Shown: positions 9,174-17,203 of the stretch, piece by piece
How positions within the stretch are numbered: the stretch's first letter is position 1
How the letters are laid out: the number at the start of each line of letters is the position of its first letter
Assembly (NCBI GenBank): GCA_002281775.1
Contig: NCGY01000001.1
Span: forward strand, 62,001 to 126,000
Length of the DNA: 64,000 nucleotides
Source: Hydrogenophilales bacterium 16-64-46
GTDB lineage: Bacteria > Pseudomonadota > Gammaproteobacteria > Burkholderiales > Thiobacillaceae
Reading direction: 5' to 3'
Notes under the pieces: generated by a model
The model's database searches: none
What the model saw: the letters and a program-made list of their open reading frames with translations, nothing else
Told to the model about the DNA's origin: nothing
Translations under genes and position numbers: made by a program

Positions 9174-9624
9174 GCTCGATCAGCCAGGATTTCACATCCA
9201 GCGGCGCACCCGCAGCGTGGTGCATGAAGCCGCCCAGGCCGTTGGCGGCCACCACCCGGTGGCAGGGAATCAGGATGGGCAGCGGATTGGCACCACAGGC
9301 CTGGCCGACCGCGCGGGCCGCAGACCCCAGTTGCCGGGCGAGCGTGCCATAGGTGAGCGGCGAACCCGGTGGGATAGTCCGCAGCGCCTGCCAGACGCGT
9401 AACTGGAAAGGTGTGCCGTGCGGCGTCACGGCAAGTTCGAAGCGATGGGCGGGGTTGCGCCAATACGCCTCCAGTTCGCGGGCAAGCGCGCGTGCGCGGT
9501 CGTCAAGCCGGGTGGGGGGCGGTGCGTGGCTGGGGAGAAAATCCAGCCGTGTGAGAATGTCGCCGGAAAAGATCGCGCCGAGGCGGCAGGGGGGCGCGTC
9601 AAGTATGGCGTCGTAGTCGGACAT
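9154..9624 (-). CDS. ogt: Methylated-DNA--protein-cysteine methyltransferase (Ogt-type)
   Basis: 156-aa suicide repair enzyme that removes O6-alkyl groups from guanine. The active-site motif IPCHRVV carries acceptor C121, and the HTH-like block (GTPFQLRVWQALRTIPPG) and TYGTLARQLG precede it. No Ada regulatory domain, so Ogt/MGMT type. Overlaps xerD by 20 nt downstream. Confidence 0.94.
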   Translation of the reverse strand: MSDYDAILDAPPCRLGAIFSGDILTRLDFLPSHAPPPTRLDDRARALARELEAYWRNPAHRFELAVTPHGTPFQLRVWQALRTIPPGSPLTYGTLARQLGSAARAVGQACGANPLPILIPCHRVVAANGLGGFMHHAAGAPLDVKSWLIEHERSAD

Positions 9625-9649
9625 GACGTCATTCTACGACGCCCGCAAA

Positions 9650-9680
9650 CAACAACGCCCGCTCGGGGCGGGCGTTGTTG
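9650..9680 (-). terminator. Intrinsic terminator of the rpsP-rimM-trmD-rplS operon
   Basis: A perfect 13-bp stem (9650-9662 with 9668-9680) with a 5-nt loop, read on the minus strand 15 nt after the rplS stop and followed by a short T run (TTTG). The T tract is short but the stem is strong. It also separates the operon from ogt/xerD, which are on the same strand. Confidence 0.85.
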
Positions 9681-9695
9681 CAGGCTGCACCGGGC

Positions 9696-10088
9696 TTATT
9701 CGGCAGTGGCGGCAGCAGCTGTCGTGGCCTTGCGGGCCGGCAGCTTTTCCTTGATGCGGGCGGATTTGCCGGAACGCTCGCGCAGGTAGTAGAGCTTGGC
9801 GCGGCGCACGTCGCCACGGCGCTTCACTTCGATGCTGGCGACCAGCGGCGAGTAGGTCTGGAAGGTCCGTTCCACACCTTCGCCGGCGGAGATCTTGCGC
9901 ACGGTGAAGCCGGAGTTGAGGCCACGGTTGCGCTTGGCAATGACCACGCCTTCGTAGGCCTGCAGACGCTCGCGGTTGCCTTCCTTGACCTTCACCTGGA
10001 CGATCACGGTATCGCCGGGGGCGAAGGTGGGGATGGTCTTACCCAGACGGGCGATTTCTTCCTGTTCGAGTTGCTCGATGATGTTCAT
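9696..10088 (-). CDS. rplS: 50S ribosomal protein L19
   Basis: 130-aa protein at the 30S/50S interface. Conserved [33 protein letters not shown] and the [15 protein letters not shown] block are intact. It has a short alanine-rich C-terminal tail (ATTAAAAATAE). Last gene of rpsP-rimM-trmD-rplS; an unusually long gap of 127 nt precedes it, so it may have extra regulation. Confidence 0.97.
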   Translation of the reverse strand: MNIIEQLEQEEIARLGKTIPTFAPGDTVIVQVKVKEGNRERLQAYEGVVIAKRNRGLNSGFTVRKISAGEGVERTFQTYSPLVASIEVKRRGDVRRAKLYYLRERSGKSARIKEKLPARKATTAAAATAE

Positions 10089-10215
10089 GATGTTTCCTTA
10101 CATCAAGGCGGGAGAGGTGCCTCGGGGAGGAGGGACATCACGCCGTTTCACATGGCCCGGATGGGATTCCCAATCCGGTACCGCTTCATTCCGGTCCGCC
10201 CAATGGGCAAACCGG

Positions 10216-10923
10216 TCAATCCTTTTTCTGCGTCCGTTCCAGCAGGTCGGGCCGCAGCGCGGTCGTCAACCGCATACTTTCCTCGTGCCGCCATTTGGCA
10301 ATGGCCGCATGGTTGCCCCCCTTCAATACGGCCGGCACGTCCACGCCCTGCCAGACCTCGGGCCGGGTGTAGTGCGGGCAATCGAGCAGCCCGTGGCTGA
10401 ACGAATCCTGTACGGCCGATTCCGCGTCGTTGAGCGCCCCCGGCAACTGCCGGATGATCGCGTCCATCAGCGCCAGGGCCGGCAACTCACCGCCCGACAG
10501 TACGAAGTCGCCGAGCGAGATTTCCTCATCGACACGCTTCGCCAGCAAGCGCTCGTCGATGCCTTCGTAGCGGCCGCACAGCAGCACCAGCGCCGGCCGT
10601 TCCTTCAATTCCATCACCCGCGTGTGGTTGAGCGGGCGGCCGCGCGGTGAAAAATGCACCACCCACGGCGTCAAACTCTCCTGTTCCAGATCCTGTTGGA
10701 TCGCATTCAGCGCGCGATCCAGCGGTTCGGCCAGCATCAGCATCCCGGGGCCGCCGCCGTAGGGGCGGTCGTCCACCGTGCGGTGCGCATCGTCGGTGAA
10801 ATCGCGCGGGTTCCACGACTTGAACCGGTACAACCCGCGATCCAGCGCCCGCCGGGTGATGCCGTAATCCAGTACGGCATCGAACATCTCCGGGAACAGG
10901 CTGAGCGCGTCGAAACGCATCAC
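10216..10923 (-). CDS. trmD: tRNA (guanine-N1)-methyltransferase TrmD
   Basis: Methylates G37 of tRNAs to prevent +1 frameshifting. 235 aa with the SPOUT trefoil-knot signatures [13 protein letters not shown] and [21 protein letters not shown]. The start overlaps the rimM stop by 4 nt (ATGA). Confidence 0.97.
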   Translation of the reverse strand: MMRFDALSLFPEMFDAVLDYGITRRALDRGLYRFKSWNPRDFTDDAHRTVDDRPYGGGPGMLMLAEPLDRALNAIQQDLEQESLTPWVVHFSPRGRPLNHTRVMELKERPALVLLCGRYEGIDERLLAKRVDEEISLGDFVLSGGELPALALMDAIIRQLPGALNDAESAVQDSFSHGLLDCPHYTRPEVWQGVDVPAVLKGGNHAAIAKWRHEESMRLTTALRPDLLERTQKKD

Positions 10924-11426
10924 CAGTCTTCGCCCCAGTCCACTTCAACTGTGCCGCCCGCCAGGTCCACCTTGCCGACGAAAGCCGCGACGAAGGGCAC
11001 CAGATGCGTGCGTGTGCCCTTGATCACCAGCACATCGTGCGCGCCGGTTTCCATCAGGCTGTCGACCTTGCCCAGTTCGGCACCTTCACGATTGACGGCG
11101 CGCAAACCAACCAGGTCCGACCAGTAAAACTCGTTGTCCCCGGGGGGCGGGAGGTCTGCCCGCACCACCGATACTTCCTGTCCACGCAGGGCATACGCCG
11201 CGTCGCGGTCGTCGATACCGGCCAGTTTGGCGACCAGGGCGTTGCCATGATCCTGAACCGCTTCGACGACAAACTCCCTGTGCTGCTCACCGCGACCGAC
11301 GCGCCAGGATTCGAAATCCATCAGCGTGCCCGGGTCTTCACTGTAGGGCTGGAGCTTGACCCAGCCCTTGACGCCGAACGGGGCGGCGATGCGCCCCATC
11401 ACGATCCAGTCGGCGGCGTCAGCCAA
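10920..11426 (-). CDS. rimM: Ribosome maturation factor RimM
   Basis: 168-aa 16S rRNA-processing factor that binds S19 and helps mature the 30S head. The N-terminal [14 protein letters not shown] and the PRC-barrel [10 protein letters not shown] segment are visible. It lies one base from rpsP and overlaps trmD by 4 nt. Confidence 0.95.
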   Translation of the reverse strand: MADAADWIVMGRIAAPFGVKGWVKLQPYSEDPGTLMDFESWRVGRGEQHREFVVEAVQDHGNALVAKLAGIDDRDAAYALRGQEVSVVRADLPPPGDNEFYWSDLVGLRAVNREGAELGKVDSLMETGAHDVLVIKGTRTHLVPFVAAFVGKVDLAGGTVEVDWGEDW

Positions 11427-11427
11427 A

Positions 11428-11679
11428 TCAGGCGGCAGCGGGCTTGTTCTGCTTGACCAGACGGGCGACGGTGTCGGACATCTGCGCGCCGTTGCTCACC
11501 CAGTAACCGATGCGCTCGGCGTTCAGGCGCACGCCTTCCGCGCCTTCCGGGGCAACCGGATTGTAGAAACCGACGCGCTCGATGAAGCGGCCGTCACGAC
11601 GGCAGCGCGAGTCGGCAACCACCACGTTGTAGAAGGGACGGTTTTTTGCGCCGCCGCGCGAAAGACGAATAACGACCAT
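11428..11679 (-). CDS. rpsP: 30S ribosomal protein S16
   Basis: 83-aa ribosomal protein with the standard start [25 protein letters not shown]. First gene of the rpsP-rimM-trmD-rplS operon, with a clear -10 box about 35 nt upstream. Confidence 0.97.
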   Translation of the reverse strand: MVVIRLSRGGAKNRPFYNVVVADSRCRRDGRFIERVGFYNPVAPEGAEGVRLNAERIGYWVSNGAQMSDTVARLVKQNKPAAA

Positions 11680-11713
11680 GATTCAACCCACCGGGAAACG
11701 GAGAAAACCGAGA

Positions 11714-11719
11714 ATTATA
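11714..11719 (-). promoter_or_regulatory. -10 box of the rpsP operon promoter
   Basis: Perfect TATAAT on the minus strand 35 nt upstream of the rpsP ATG. The region 17 nt further upstream reads CTGGCC, a poor -35. Confidence 0.5.
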
Positions 11720-11774
11720 CCCAAAAAGTCCGGCTTGGCCAGAGGTGGTCTGTCATCCCGGCTGTCTCGGGGGG

Positions 11775-11990
11775 CGCATTATCTGATACGCCGGGCTTGG
11801 CAGCGTGTACGCGAATTCACTCTGGGGTTTGGTAGCATCGCGCCATGCCCCCCCTAGCCTTCATCGCCAAGTGGCGCGACAACACGCTCACCGAACGTGC
11901 CTGCGCGCAGGCGCACTTTGAAGACCTGTATGCGCTGCTGGGGGTGGAGCCGCCGCGCATCGAAGGTGAGTACCAGTACGAACGCGGCCT
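11775..11990 (+). repeat. Direct repeat, left copy (promoter region and N-terminus of MmeI-like gene)
   Basis: About 216 nt aligned without gaps to 13042-13257 (constant offset 1267 nt). It covers roughly 70 nt upstream of the start codon and the first 49 codons. The last 24 nt before the start and most of the coding part are nearly identical; the far upstream part is more diverged. Confidence 0.85.
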
Positions 11991-12291
11991 ACACCCCGAC
12001 ATGCACAGCCAGCTTGGCGACGACTACACCTGCGAACTGCGCCTTCAATACGCCGGCCGTGTTCCGGGCGGCGCCGATTTCGTCACCTACTGGTTCGAAA
12101 AGGCCCGCGCCCAGATCGAAGCCGGCAAGGCGAAACGCGCCGGGCTGCTTTGGGCGCTTCTGTCAGCGCCAGTTCAGCTACTGGGTCAAATCAAGTTACC
12201 CGCCTTGACAGCGTTCCCATGGGCTGCGACAGCCTTGACTTGTTCGCAGTACCACTGGCAACGGCGGGATGTCTTGGTCGCCATTTCATAG
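11845..12291 (+). pseudogene. Truncated copy of the MmeI-like restriction-modification gene
   Basis: A 148-codon ORF whose first 103 residues are a collapsed copy of the 968-aa enzyme starting at 13112. Codons 1-49 match residues 1-49 of the full gene; the next 13 (HPDMHSQLGDDYT) match residues 290-302; then GRVPGGADFVTYWFEKARAQ and its flanks match roughly 514-554. About 240 and 213 codons are missing, both in frame, so the nuclease EXK, the SAM motif and NPPF are gone. The last 45 residues after KRAGL match nothing in the intact gene. The upstream 70 nt are also duplicated at a fixed offset of 1267 nt. Almost certainly inactive as an R-M enzyme; whether the short product is made is unknown. 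Confidence 0.85.
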
Positions 12292-12305
12292 AAGGAGCCC
12301 CTGGC

Positions 12306-12935
12306 ATGCAACTGATCGGTCGCTACCACAATGCCGGCTTCGAAGCGGTGGCGGATGGCGTCATGGATTTCTTTGATCGGCGCCACGATCTGCAGCGGCC
12401 GGGCGTCGCCTTCGGTTCCGGCGGCCGTGATGCGGAGCCTGCCAAGGTATCGACGGACATCAGCCTCGTGGCGTTCAGCCGAACAGATCCCGAGGCATTC
12501 GCGCTTGCCGATCTGATCGTGCGGGGTGTCTCGGCAGGTCTGGAGCGCTACCTACAGGAGCGACCGCTGTTCCGACAGGTCTGCCCGGATCAGGCGCTGT
12601 TCGTGATGCCGTTGTTCAACCTGCAGCGTTACGCGCCCGGCGAGGGCTTCCGTCAGTGGCACTGCGACTGGACGATCAGCGACGAAGTCACCGAGCCGAT
12701 GCACCGCGTGCTGGCCTGGATTCTCTACTGCAATTCGGTCGACGAGGCCGGCACCGAATTCCACTGGCAACAGCATCACGAAGTAGCAGAGCGGGGCAAA
12801 CTGGTGATCTTTCCCGCCTCGCCCTCACACATCCATCGTGGCCGGGTGAATAACGAGCACAGCAAGACCATCGCCACGGGCTGGATCAATGCGGGCTCGC
12901 GTGAAGCGTTCATGAGGCGTCTGGCCCGCGATTGA
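12306..12935 (+). CDS. 2-oxoglutarate/Fe(II)-dependent oxygenase (prolyl-4-hydroxylase-like fold)
   Basis: 209-aa cytoplasmic protein. ATG at 12306 has an AGGAG site about 9 nt upstream. The facial-triad pattern is visible: WHCDW gives H119 and D121, and SHIHRG supplies the second histidine (H175 or H177), with K187 or a nearby basic residue as the 2-oxoglutarate anchor. The C-terminal half resembles the PKHD/P4H superfamily; substrate unknown. It sits between the truncated and full-length copies of the MmeI-like gene, in the accessory island. Confidence 0.75.
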   Translation: MQLIGRYHNAGFEAVADGVMDFFDRRHDLQRPGVAFGSGGRDAEPAKVSTDISLVAFSRTDPEAFALADLIVRGVSAGLERYLQERPLFRQVCPDQALFVMPLFNLQRYAPGEGFRQWHCDWTISDEVTEPMHRVLAWILYCNSVDEAGTEFHWQQHHEVAERGKLVIFPASPSHIHRGRVNNEHSKTIATGWINAGSREAFMRRLARD

Positions 12936-13041
12936 GGGCTAGGTGCCAGACGCCTGATTCTCAAACCGTTTTTGCATTTCAATACCTGTCTGAACCTGGC
13001 GTTCGAATGGATCACCAGACAAATGGGGGCGATCCCACTTG

Positions 13042-13257
13042 TCTTATATCTGGCACGCAGGGCCGGGCAGCGTGCGCGCGATTTCAGCACGGGGTTTGGT
13101 AGCATCGCGCCATGACTCCCCAAGCCTTCATCGCCAAATGGCGCGACAACACGCTTACCGAACGTGCCGGCGCGCAGGCGCACTTTGAAGACCTGTGTGC
13201 GCTGCTGGGGGTGGAGCCGCCGCGCATCGAAGGCGAATACCAGTACGAACGCGGCCT
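13042..13257 (+). repeat. Direct repeat, right copy (promoter region and N-terminus of MmeI-like gene)
   Basis: Partner of the repeat at 11775-11990. The two copies flank the 2OG-Fe(II) oxygenase gene, so homologous recombination between them could delete that gene and leave a single MmeI-like locus. Confidence 0.85.
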
Positions 13258-16018
13258 CACCAAGACCGGCAGCGCCAGCCAGGGTTGGGCCGACGTGTGG
13301 AAGCGCGGCTGCTTTGCCTGGGAATACAAGCAGCCCAAGGCCGACCTCGGTGCCGCGTTGCGGCAGCTGATGATCTACACGCTGTCGCTCGACAGCCCGC
13401 CGCTGCTCGTCGTCAGCGACCGCAAGCGCATCGAGATCCACACCCACTTCACCGGCACGCCCACCGAAGTCCACACCATCCTGGTGGACGACATCGGCCA
13501 GCCAGAAAACCTGCAAAAGCTGCGCTGGCTGTTCAGCGAACCCGAACGGTTCAAGCCCGCGCTCACCACCCACGCCGTCACCGAAGCTGCTGCGCGCAAG
13601 ATGGGGGCGCTCGCCGAACGCCTCAACGCGCGCGGCGGCGACCCGCTGCACACCGCGCATTTCCTCATCCAGTGCGTGTTCTGCATGTTCGCCGAAGACG
13701 CCCAGCTGCTGCCGCAGAAACTGTTCGAAACCGTGCTCGACAAGAGCAACCCGGACGGCGCAAAAGCGCAGACCCGGCTGGCCGAACTCTTTGTTGCCAT
13801 GCAGAAAGGCGGCGACTTCGCACTCGAAACCATCCCGTATTTCAACGGCGGCCTGTTCGAGCAGATCGAAGTGCCCGCGCTCACCACCGAAGACGTGGTG
13901 CAACTGCTCGACGCTGCGCGCATGCGCTGGAACGACATCGAGCCCGCCATCCTCGGCACCCTGTTCGAACGCGGCCTCAACCCCGACATGCGCAGCCAGC
14001 TCGGCGCGCACTACACCGACCCCGCCACCATCCTCAAGCTCGTGCGGCCCGTCGTCGAAACCCCGCTGCTCGACGAGTGGCAGGCCATCCGCGCGCAGAT
14101 CGAACAGCTCGCACCGCAGTTCGGCTACCTCAAGGGCAAGAAAAAGGACGAATACCGGCCCAACGACGCGCGCCTCGAAGGCCAGCGCCTGTTCAATGCC
14201 TTTCTCGAAAAGCTCAAAGCCTTTCGGGTGCTCGACCCCGCCTGCGGCAGCGGCAACTTCCTCTACCTGGCCCTCAAAACGCTCAAGGACATCGAACACC
14301 GCGCCAACCTCGACGCCGAAGCCCTGGGCCTGCACCGCGAACTCGTCATAGAAACCAGCCCCGCCAACGTGCTGGGCATTGAACTCAACCCCTACGCTGC
14401 CGAACTCGCCCGCGTCACCGTCTGGATCGGCGAAATTCAATGGATGCTCGCCCACGGTTACGAAATTCGCCGCGATCCCATCCTGCGCCCGCTGGATCAC
14501 ATCGAAAACCGGGATGCTGTACTTAATTTCAGTATGCCTACGCCGAGCGCGTTCTGGTCAAGCGAGCCTGAATGGCCCGACGCCGAAGTTATCGTCGGCA
14601 ATCCACCCTTTCTCGGCGACAAGAAAATGCTCGCGCAGTTAGGACGTGACTACGCCACGGCCTTGCGCATCAAATACAACGGCCGCGTCCCCGGCGGGGC
14701 TGATTTCGTCACCTACTGGTTCGAGAAAGCCCGCGCCCAGATCGAATCCGGCAAGGCGAAACGTGCCGGGCTGGTTGCCACCAATTCCATACGCGGCGGC
14801 GCGAGTCGCAAGGTGCTTGATCGCATCGTGGACACCACACGCATCTTCGAAGCCTGGAGCGATGAGCCCTGGATCAACAACGGCGCGGCGGTGCGGGTTT
14901 CGTTGGTGTGTTTTGGGAATAGCAAGGGTTCTTTGCTTGATGGGCAATCGGTCAATGAAATCCACGCCGATCTGACCGCGCGGGAAGGTGAAGGTGTGAT
15001 CGATCTGACCCAGGCGATAAAGCTTTCAGAAAACGCAAACACCGCTTATCTCGGTATCCAGAAAACCGGGCCGTTTGATATCTCCGGAGAACTTGGCCGA
15101 AGTTGGCTCAGGCAACCCAATCCCAACGGCAAGCCCAACAGCCTGATTGTCAAACCCTGGAGCAACGGCCTCGATATCACCCGACGCAATCAAGACAAGT
15201 GGATCGTCGATTTCGGCACGGGTATGCCAGAGTCGGAGGCGTCGCTATATGAATTGCCATTTGCGTATGTCGCGCAGCACGTCAAACCCACCCGTGTGGG
15301 CAAGCGCGAAAAGCGAACAAACGAAATGTGGTGGATTTTCCAGTGGTCTCGTCCGGTGATGAGGGCCGCCATTGCCGGGCTGGCCAGATTCATAGTTACG
15401 CCTGAGGTTTCCAAACACCGTGTTTTCGCGTGGATGACGCCACCCGTTGTTCCAGATAAAAATTTGACCGTCATCGCCCGCGCCGACGACATCACCTTCG
15501 GCATCCTGCATTCGCGCTTCCACGAACTGTGGTCGCTACGCATGGGCACCTCGCTAGAAGACCGTCCGCGCTACACCCCCACCACCACCTTCGAAACCTT
15601 CCCCTTCCCCGAAGGCCTCACGCCCCGCGACACCGCCGCTGCATCCGGCCTGGCATCGCCCACCTGCTATGCCGAATCGGAGCGGGCCGAGAACATTGCC
15701 GCCGCCGCGCGCCACCTGAACACCCTGCGCGAAGCCTGGCTCAATCCGCCCGAGTGGGTGGACTGGGTGCGCACGCGGGAGGAAGAAGCCGCCGGTTTTC
15801 CGCTGCGCCCGGTGGCTAAACCGGGCCACGAAGCCGAGCTGAAAAAGCGTACGCTGACCAACCTCTACAACGCCCGCCCGGCCTGGCTCGACCACGCCCA
15901 CCGCGATCTCGACGCTGCCGTGGCCGCCGCCTACGGCTGGGCCGACTACACGCCGGCCATGCCGGACGAGGACATCCTGCGCCGTTTGCTGGCGCTGAAT
16001 CTGGCAAGAGCCGGGTGA
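13112..16018 (+). CDS. MmeI-like type IIL restriction-modification enzyme (nuclease-methyltransferase fusion)
   Basis: 968-aa single-chain enzyme, close to MmeI (about 919 aa). Order: N-terminal PD-(D/E)XK nuclease with D61 and E71-x-K73 (FAWEYK); helical spacer; N6-adenine methyltransferase with SAM motif I LDPACGSGNF (about 374-383), IELNPYAAELA (about 423-433) and catalytic motif IV NPPF (497-500); then a C-terminal target-recognition domain (KPTRVGKREKR, about 710-900). Such enzymes methylate one strand of their own sites and cut unmodified DNA about 20 nt away; the recognition sequence cannot be read here. No separate methylase is needed. The ORF is uninterrupted and all catalytic residues I can check are present. 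Followed by toxin-antitoxin genes, fitting a defence island. A pure methyltransferase role is the alternative. Confidence 0.85.
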   Translation: MTPQAFIAKWRDNTLTERAGAQAHFEDLCALLGVEPPRIEGEYQYERGLTKTGSASQGWADVWKRGCFAWEYKQPKADLGAALRQLMIYTLSLDSPPLLVVSDRKRIEIHTHFTGTPTEVHTILVDDIGQPENLQKLRWLFSEPERFKPALTTHAVTEAAARKMGALAERLNARGGDPLHTAHFLIQCVFCMFAEDAQLLPQKLFETVLDKSNPDGAKAQTRLAELFVAMQKGGDFALETIPYFNGGLFEQIEVPALTTEDVVQLLDAARMRWNDIEPAILGTLFERGLNPDMRSQLGAHYTDPATILKLVRPVVETPLLDEWQAIRAQIEQLAPQFGYLKGKKKDEYRPNDARLEGQRLFNAFLEKLKAFRVLDPACGSGNFLYLALKTLKDIEHRANLDAEALGLHRELVIETSPANVLGIELNPYAAELARVTVWIGEIQWMLAHGYEIRRDPILRPLDHIENRDAVLNFSMPTPSAFWSSEPEWPDAEVIVGNPPFLGDKKMLAQLGRDYATALRIKYNGRVPGGADFVTYWFEKARAQIESGKAKRAGLVATNSIRGGASRKVLDRIVDTTRIFEAWSDEPWINNGAAVRVSLVCFGNSKGSLLDGQSVNEIHADLTAREGEGVIDLTQAIKLSENANTAYLGIQKTGPFDISGELGRSWLRQPNPNGKPNSLIVKPWSNGLDITRRNQDKWIVDFGTGMPESEASLYELPFAYVAQHVKPTRVGKREKRTNEMWWIFQWSRPVMRAAIAGLARFIVTPEVSKHRVFAWMTPPVVPDKNLTVIARADDITFGILHSRFHELWSLRMGTSLEDRPRYTPTTTFETFPFPEGLTPRDTAAASGLASPTCYAESERAENIAAAARHLNTLREAWLNPPEWVDWVRTREEEAAGFPLRPVAKPGHEAELKKRTLTNLYNARPAWLDHAHRDLDAAVAAAYGWADYTPAMPDEDILRRLLALNLARAG

Positions 16019-16072
16019 GCCATGTCGTGTGCCGGTAGCTAAACCTGAACACGCTACGCCTGTTCAGGTGTC

Positions 16073-16222
16073 TCAGGACTTGAAGAAGTCTGCTACTTCC
16101 TGGGAGCTGGCAAATTCGCCCCGGTCGGCAGCAGAGATTGACAGTTTCAGTGCCTCGATTTGCGGAACGCGCCAATCGATAGGTTCGTCGGATTCCTCAA
16201 TGGGAGAAGTTGAAAACAGCAT
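16073..16222 (-). CDS. Orphan antitoxin-like small ORF
   Basis: 49-codon ORF from an ATG at 16222 (a GTG at 16264 would extend it with a hydrophobic, probably non-coding, stretch). The C-terminal pattern EALKLSISAADRGEFASSQEVADFF resembles the tail of RelB/ParD-type antitoxins, which contain similar ...EADRGEFAS-EEV...FF endings. No DNA-binding N-terminus and no convincing ribosome site are present. It lies just after the ParE/RelE toxin gene on the same strand and has no toxin of its own. Could be a decayed antitoxin or chance. Confidence 0.35.
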   Translation of the reverse strand: MLFSTSPIEESDEPIDWRVPQIEALKLSISAADRGEFASSQEVADFFKS

Positions 16223-16279
16223 GGATAAAAGAATCAAAGAAAGAATCAAAGGGGCCAGGCTCACTATAAAACCCCCCTT

Positions 16280-16588
16280 CTAATTTTCGTCCCAAGGCTT
16301 GCCCGTCACCCCGGCGACATCACGACTACCATGCATCACCGCAAGCACGAGTACACGGTCAGGCTCCAGGCGGTACATGACCCGGTAGCCCTGAACGATG
16401 ATTTCTCTCAGGGCTTTGTTTTCCACCTCCGGAATCATGCGGCCGCTTTCCGGAAAGTGCTGTAGCCGTCGTGTGGACAGGACAATTCTTTCGGCAAAAC
16501 GCCGGGCATAAAACGCTGAATCCCTGCTGATGTAACGTACAAGATCATCCAGGTCGTCCCGCGCGCAGTCCGACCATTCAACCTTCAT
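16280..16588 (-). CDS. ParE/RelE-family toxin
   Basis: 102-aa protein of the ParE/RelE fold: N-terminal MKVEWSDCARDDLDDLVRYI, central ESGRMIPEV, and C-terminal REIIVQGYRVMYRLEPDRVLVLAVMHG, all matching this toxin superfamily. ParE members poison gyrase and RelE members cut ribosome-bound mRNA; which applies is not decidable here. Its start overlaps the preceding antitoxin gene by 11 nt, so antitoxin and toxin are translationally coupled. Confidence 0.85.
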   Translation of the reverse strand: MKVEWSDCARDDLDDLVRYISRDSAFYARRFAERIVLSTRRLQHFPESGRMIPEVENKALREIIVQGYRVMYRLEPDRVLVLAVMHGSRDVAGVTGKPWDEN

Positions 16589-16763
16589 GATTCAGGTAGC
16601 GTTTTTCCATTGCTTCCTGCGAGGTGATTTTCCCTTCTTCGGCTGCCTTCAGCGAGCGCTCCAGCTTTTGACGCACGTAGAGGGCATACATGACATCGTC
16701 GAAGCTTGCCTGGTCCGGCAGGTGATCGGCAATGTCGTGAACGATTTGTTTGACCGTTTGCAT
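16578..16763 (-). CDS. Antitoxin of ParE/RelE pair
   Basis: 61-aa acidic, helical protein (QTVKQIVHDIADHLPD, then FDDVMYALYVRQKLERSL and an EEGKITSQEAMEKRYL tail). The DVMYxxYVRQ segment is typical of small antitoxins found upstream of ParE-like toxins. ATG with AAGGAG about 7 nt upstream. The acidic tail probably wraps the toxin. Three TTTGAT repeats lie upstream and may be its operator. Confidence 0.75.
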   Translation of the reverse strand: MQTVKQIVHDIADHLPDQASFDDVMYALYVRQKLERSLKAAEEGKITSQEAMEKRYLNHEG

Positions 16764-16838
16764 GGCGGCTCCTTGGTAATCTGCTGAAATGAAATTGATT
16801 CTAGCCTGTCCATCCGCCCACTCGATTTTTCCGCCCCG

Positions 16839-16866
16839 ATCAAAGCGCGATCAAATAGAAATCAAA
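16839..16866 (-). promoter_or_regulatory. Triple TTTGAT direct repeats upstream of the toxin-antitoxin pair
   Basis: On the minus strand TTTGAT occurs three times (16861-16866, 16850-16855, 16839-16844), exactly 11 bp apart, about one helical turn. They lie 76-103 nt upstream of the antitoxin ATG, just ahead of a candidate -10 (TAGAAT, 16798-16803). Same-face repeats of this kind suit cooperative repressor binding. Confidence 0.5.
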
Positions 16867-16895
16867 AGAGTCAGCCTCGGATTGAATTTCCAGCC

Positions 16896-17201
16896 TCAAT
16901 GCGGGATAGGCTGCGCCACCAGCTTGACGCCTAGCGCGGCGCACACCCGGCTGACGGTATCGAAGCGGGGCTGTGCATCGGCGCGCAAGGCGCGATACAG
17001 CGCTTCGCGGGTGAGGCCGGAGGCCTTGGCGATTTCCGTCATGCCGCGTGCGCGGGCAACGTCGCCCAGCGCTGCGGCCAGCAGAGCGGGGTCGTTCTCT
17101 TCCAGCACGGCGGTCAGATAGGCGGCGACCGCCTGTTCGTCATCCAGGTATTCGGCAGCGTCGAATTCAGGCAGGTCGGCGACCTTGATTTTCTTGGTCA
17201 T
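16896..17201 (-). CDS. higA: HigA-type antitoxin (addiction-module antidote, HTH)
   Basis: 101-aa protein. ATG at 17201 with GGAGG about 7 nt upstream; a longer in-frame ORF is rejected. The N-terminal part (FDAAEYLDDEQAVAAYL) contacts the toxin; the helix-turn-helix is GMTEIAKASGLTREALYRAL, and the SxxRVCAALGVKL ending is typical of the addiction-module antidote family. It lies 2 nt after the toxin stop, giving the toxin-first order seen in higBA. Confidence 0.9.
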   Translation of the reverse strand: MTKKIKVADLPEFDAAEYLDDEQAVAAYLTAVLEENDPALLAAALGDVARARGMTEIAKASGLTREALYRALRADAQPRFDTVSRVCAALGVKLVAQPIPH

Positions 17202-17203
17202 GT

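Noticed and set aside
10089..10215. Possible regulatory RNA structure between trmD and rplS
   Set aside because: Several short dyads exist, but none is a convincing terminator or riboswitch; left as a long intergenic gap.
12186..12386. Minus-strand 66-aa ORF near the truncated R-M copy that looks vaguely transposase-like
   Set aside because: No catalytic residues, inverted repeats or target duplication could be found.
12776..14500. 574-codon minus-strand ORF
   Set aside because: Antisense to the oxygenase end and the MmeI-like gene, no family features.
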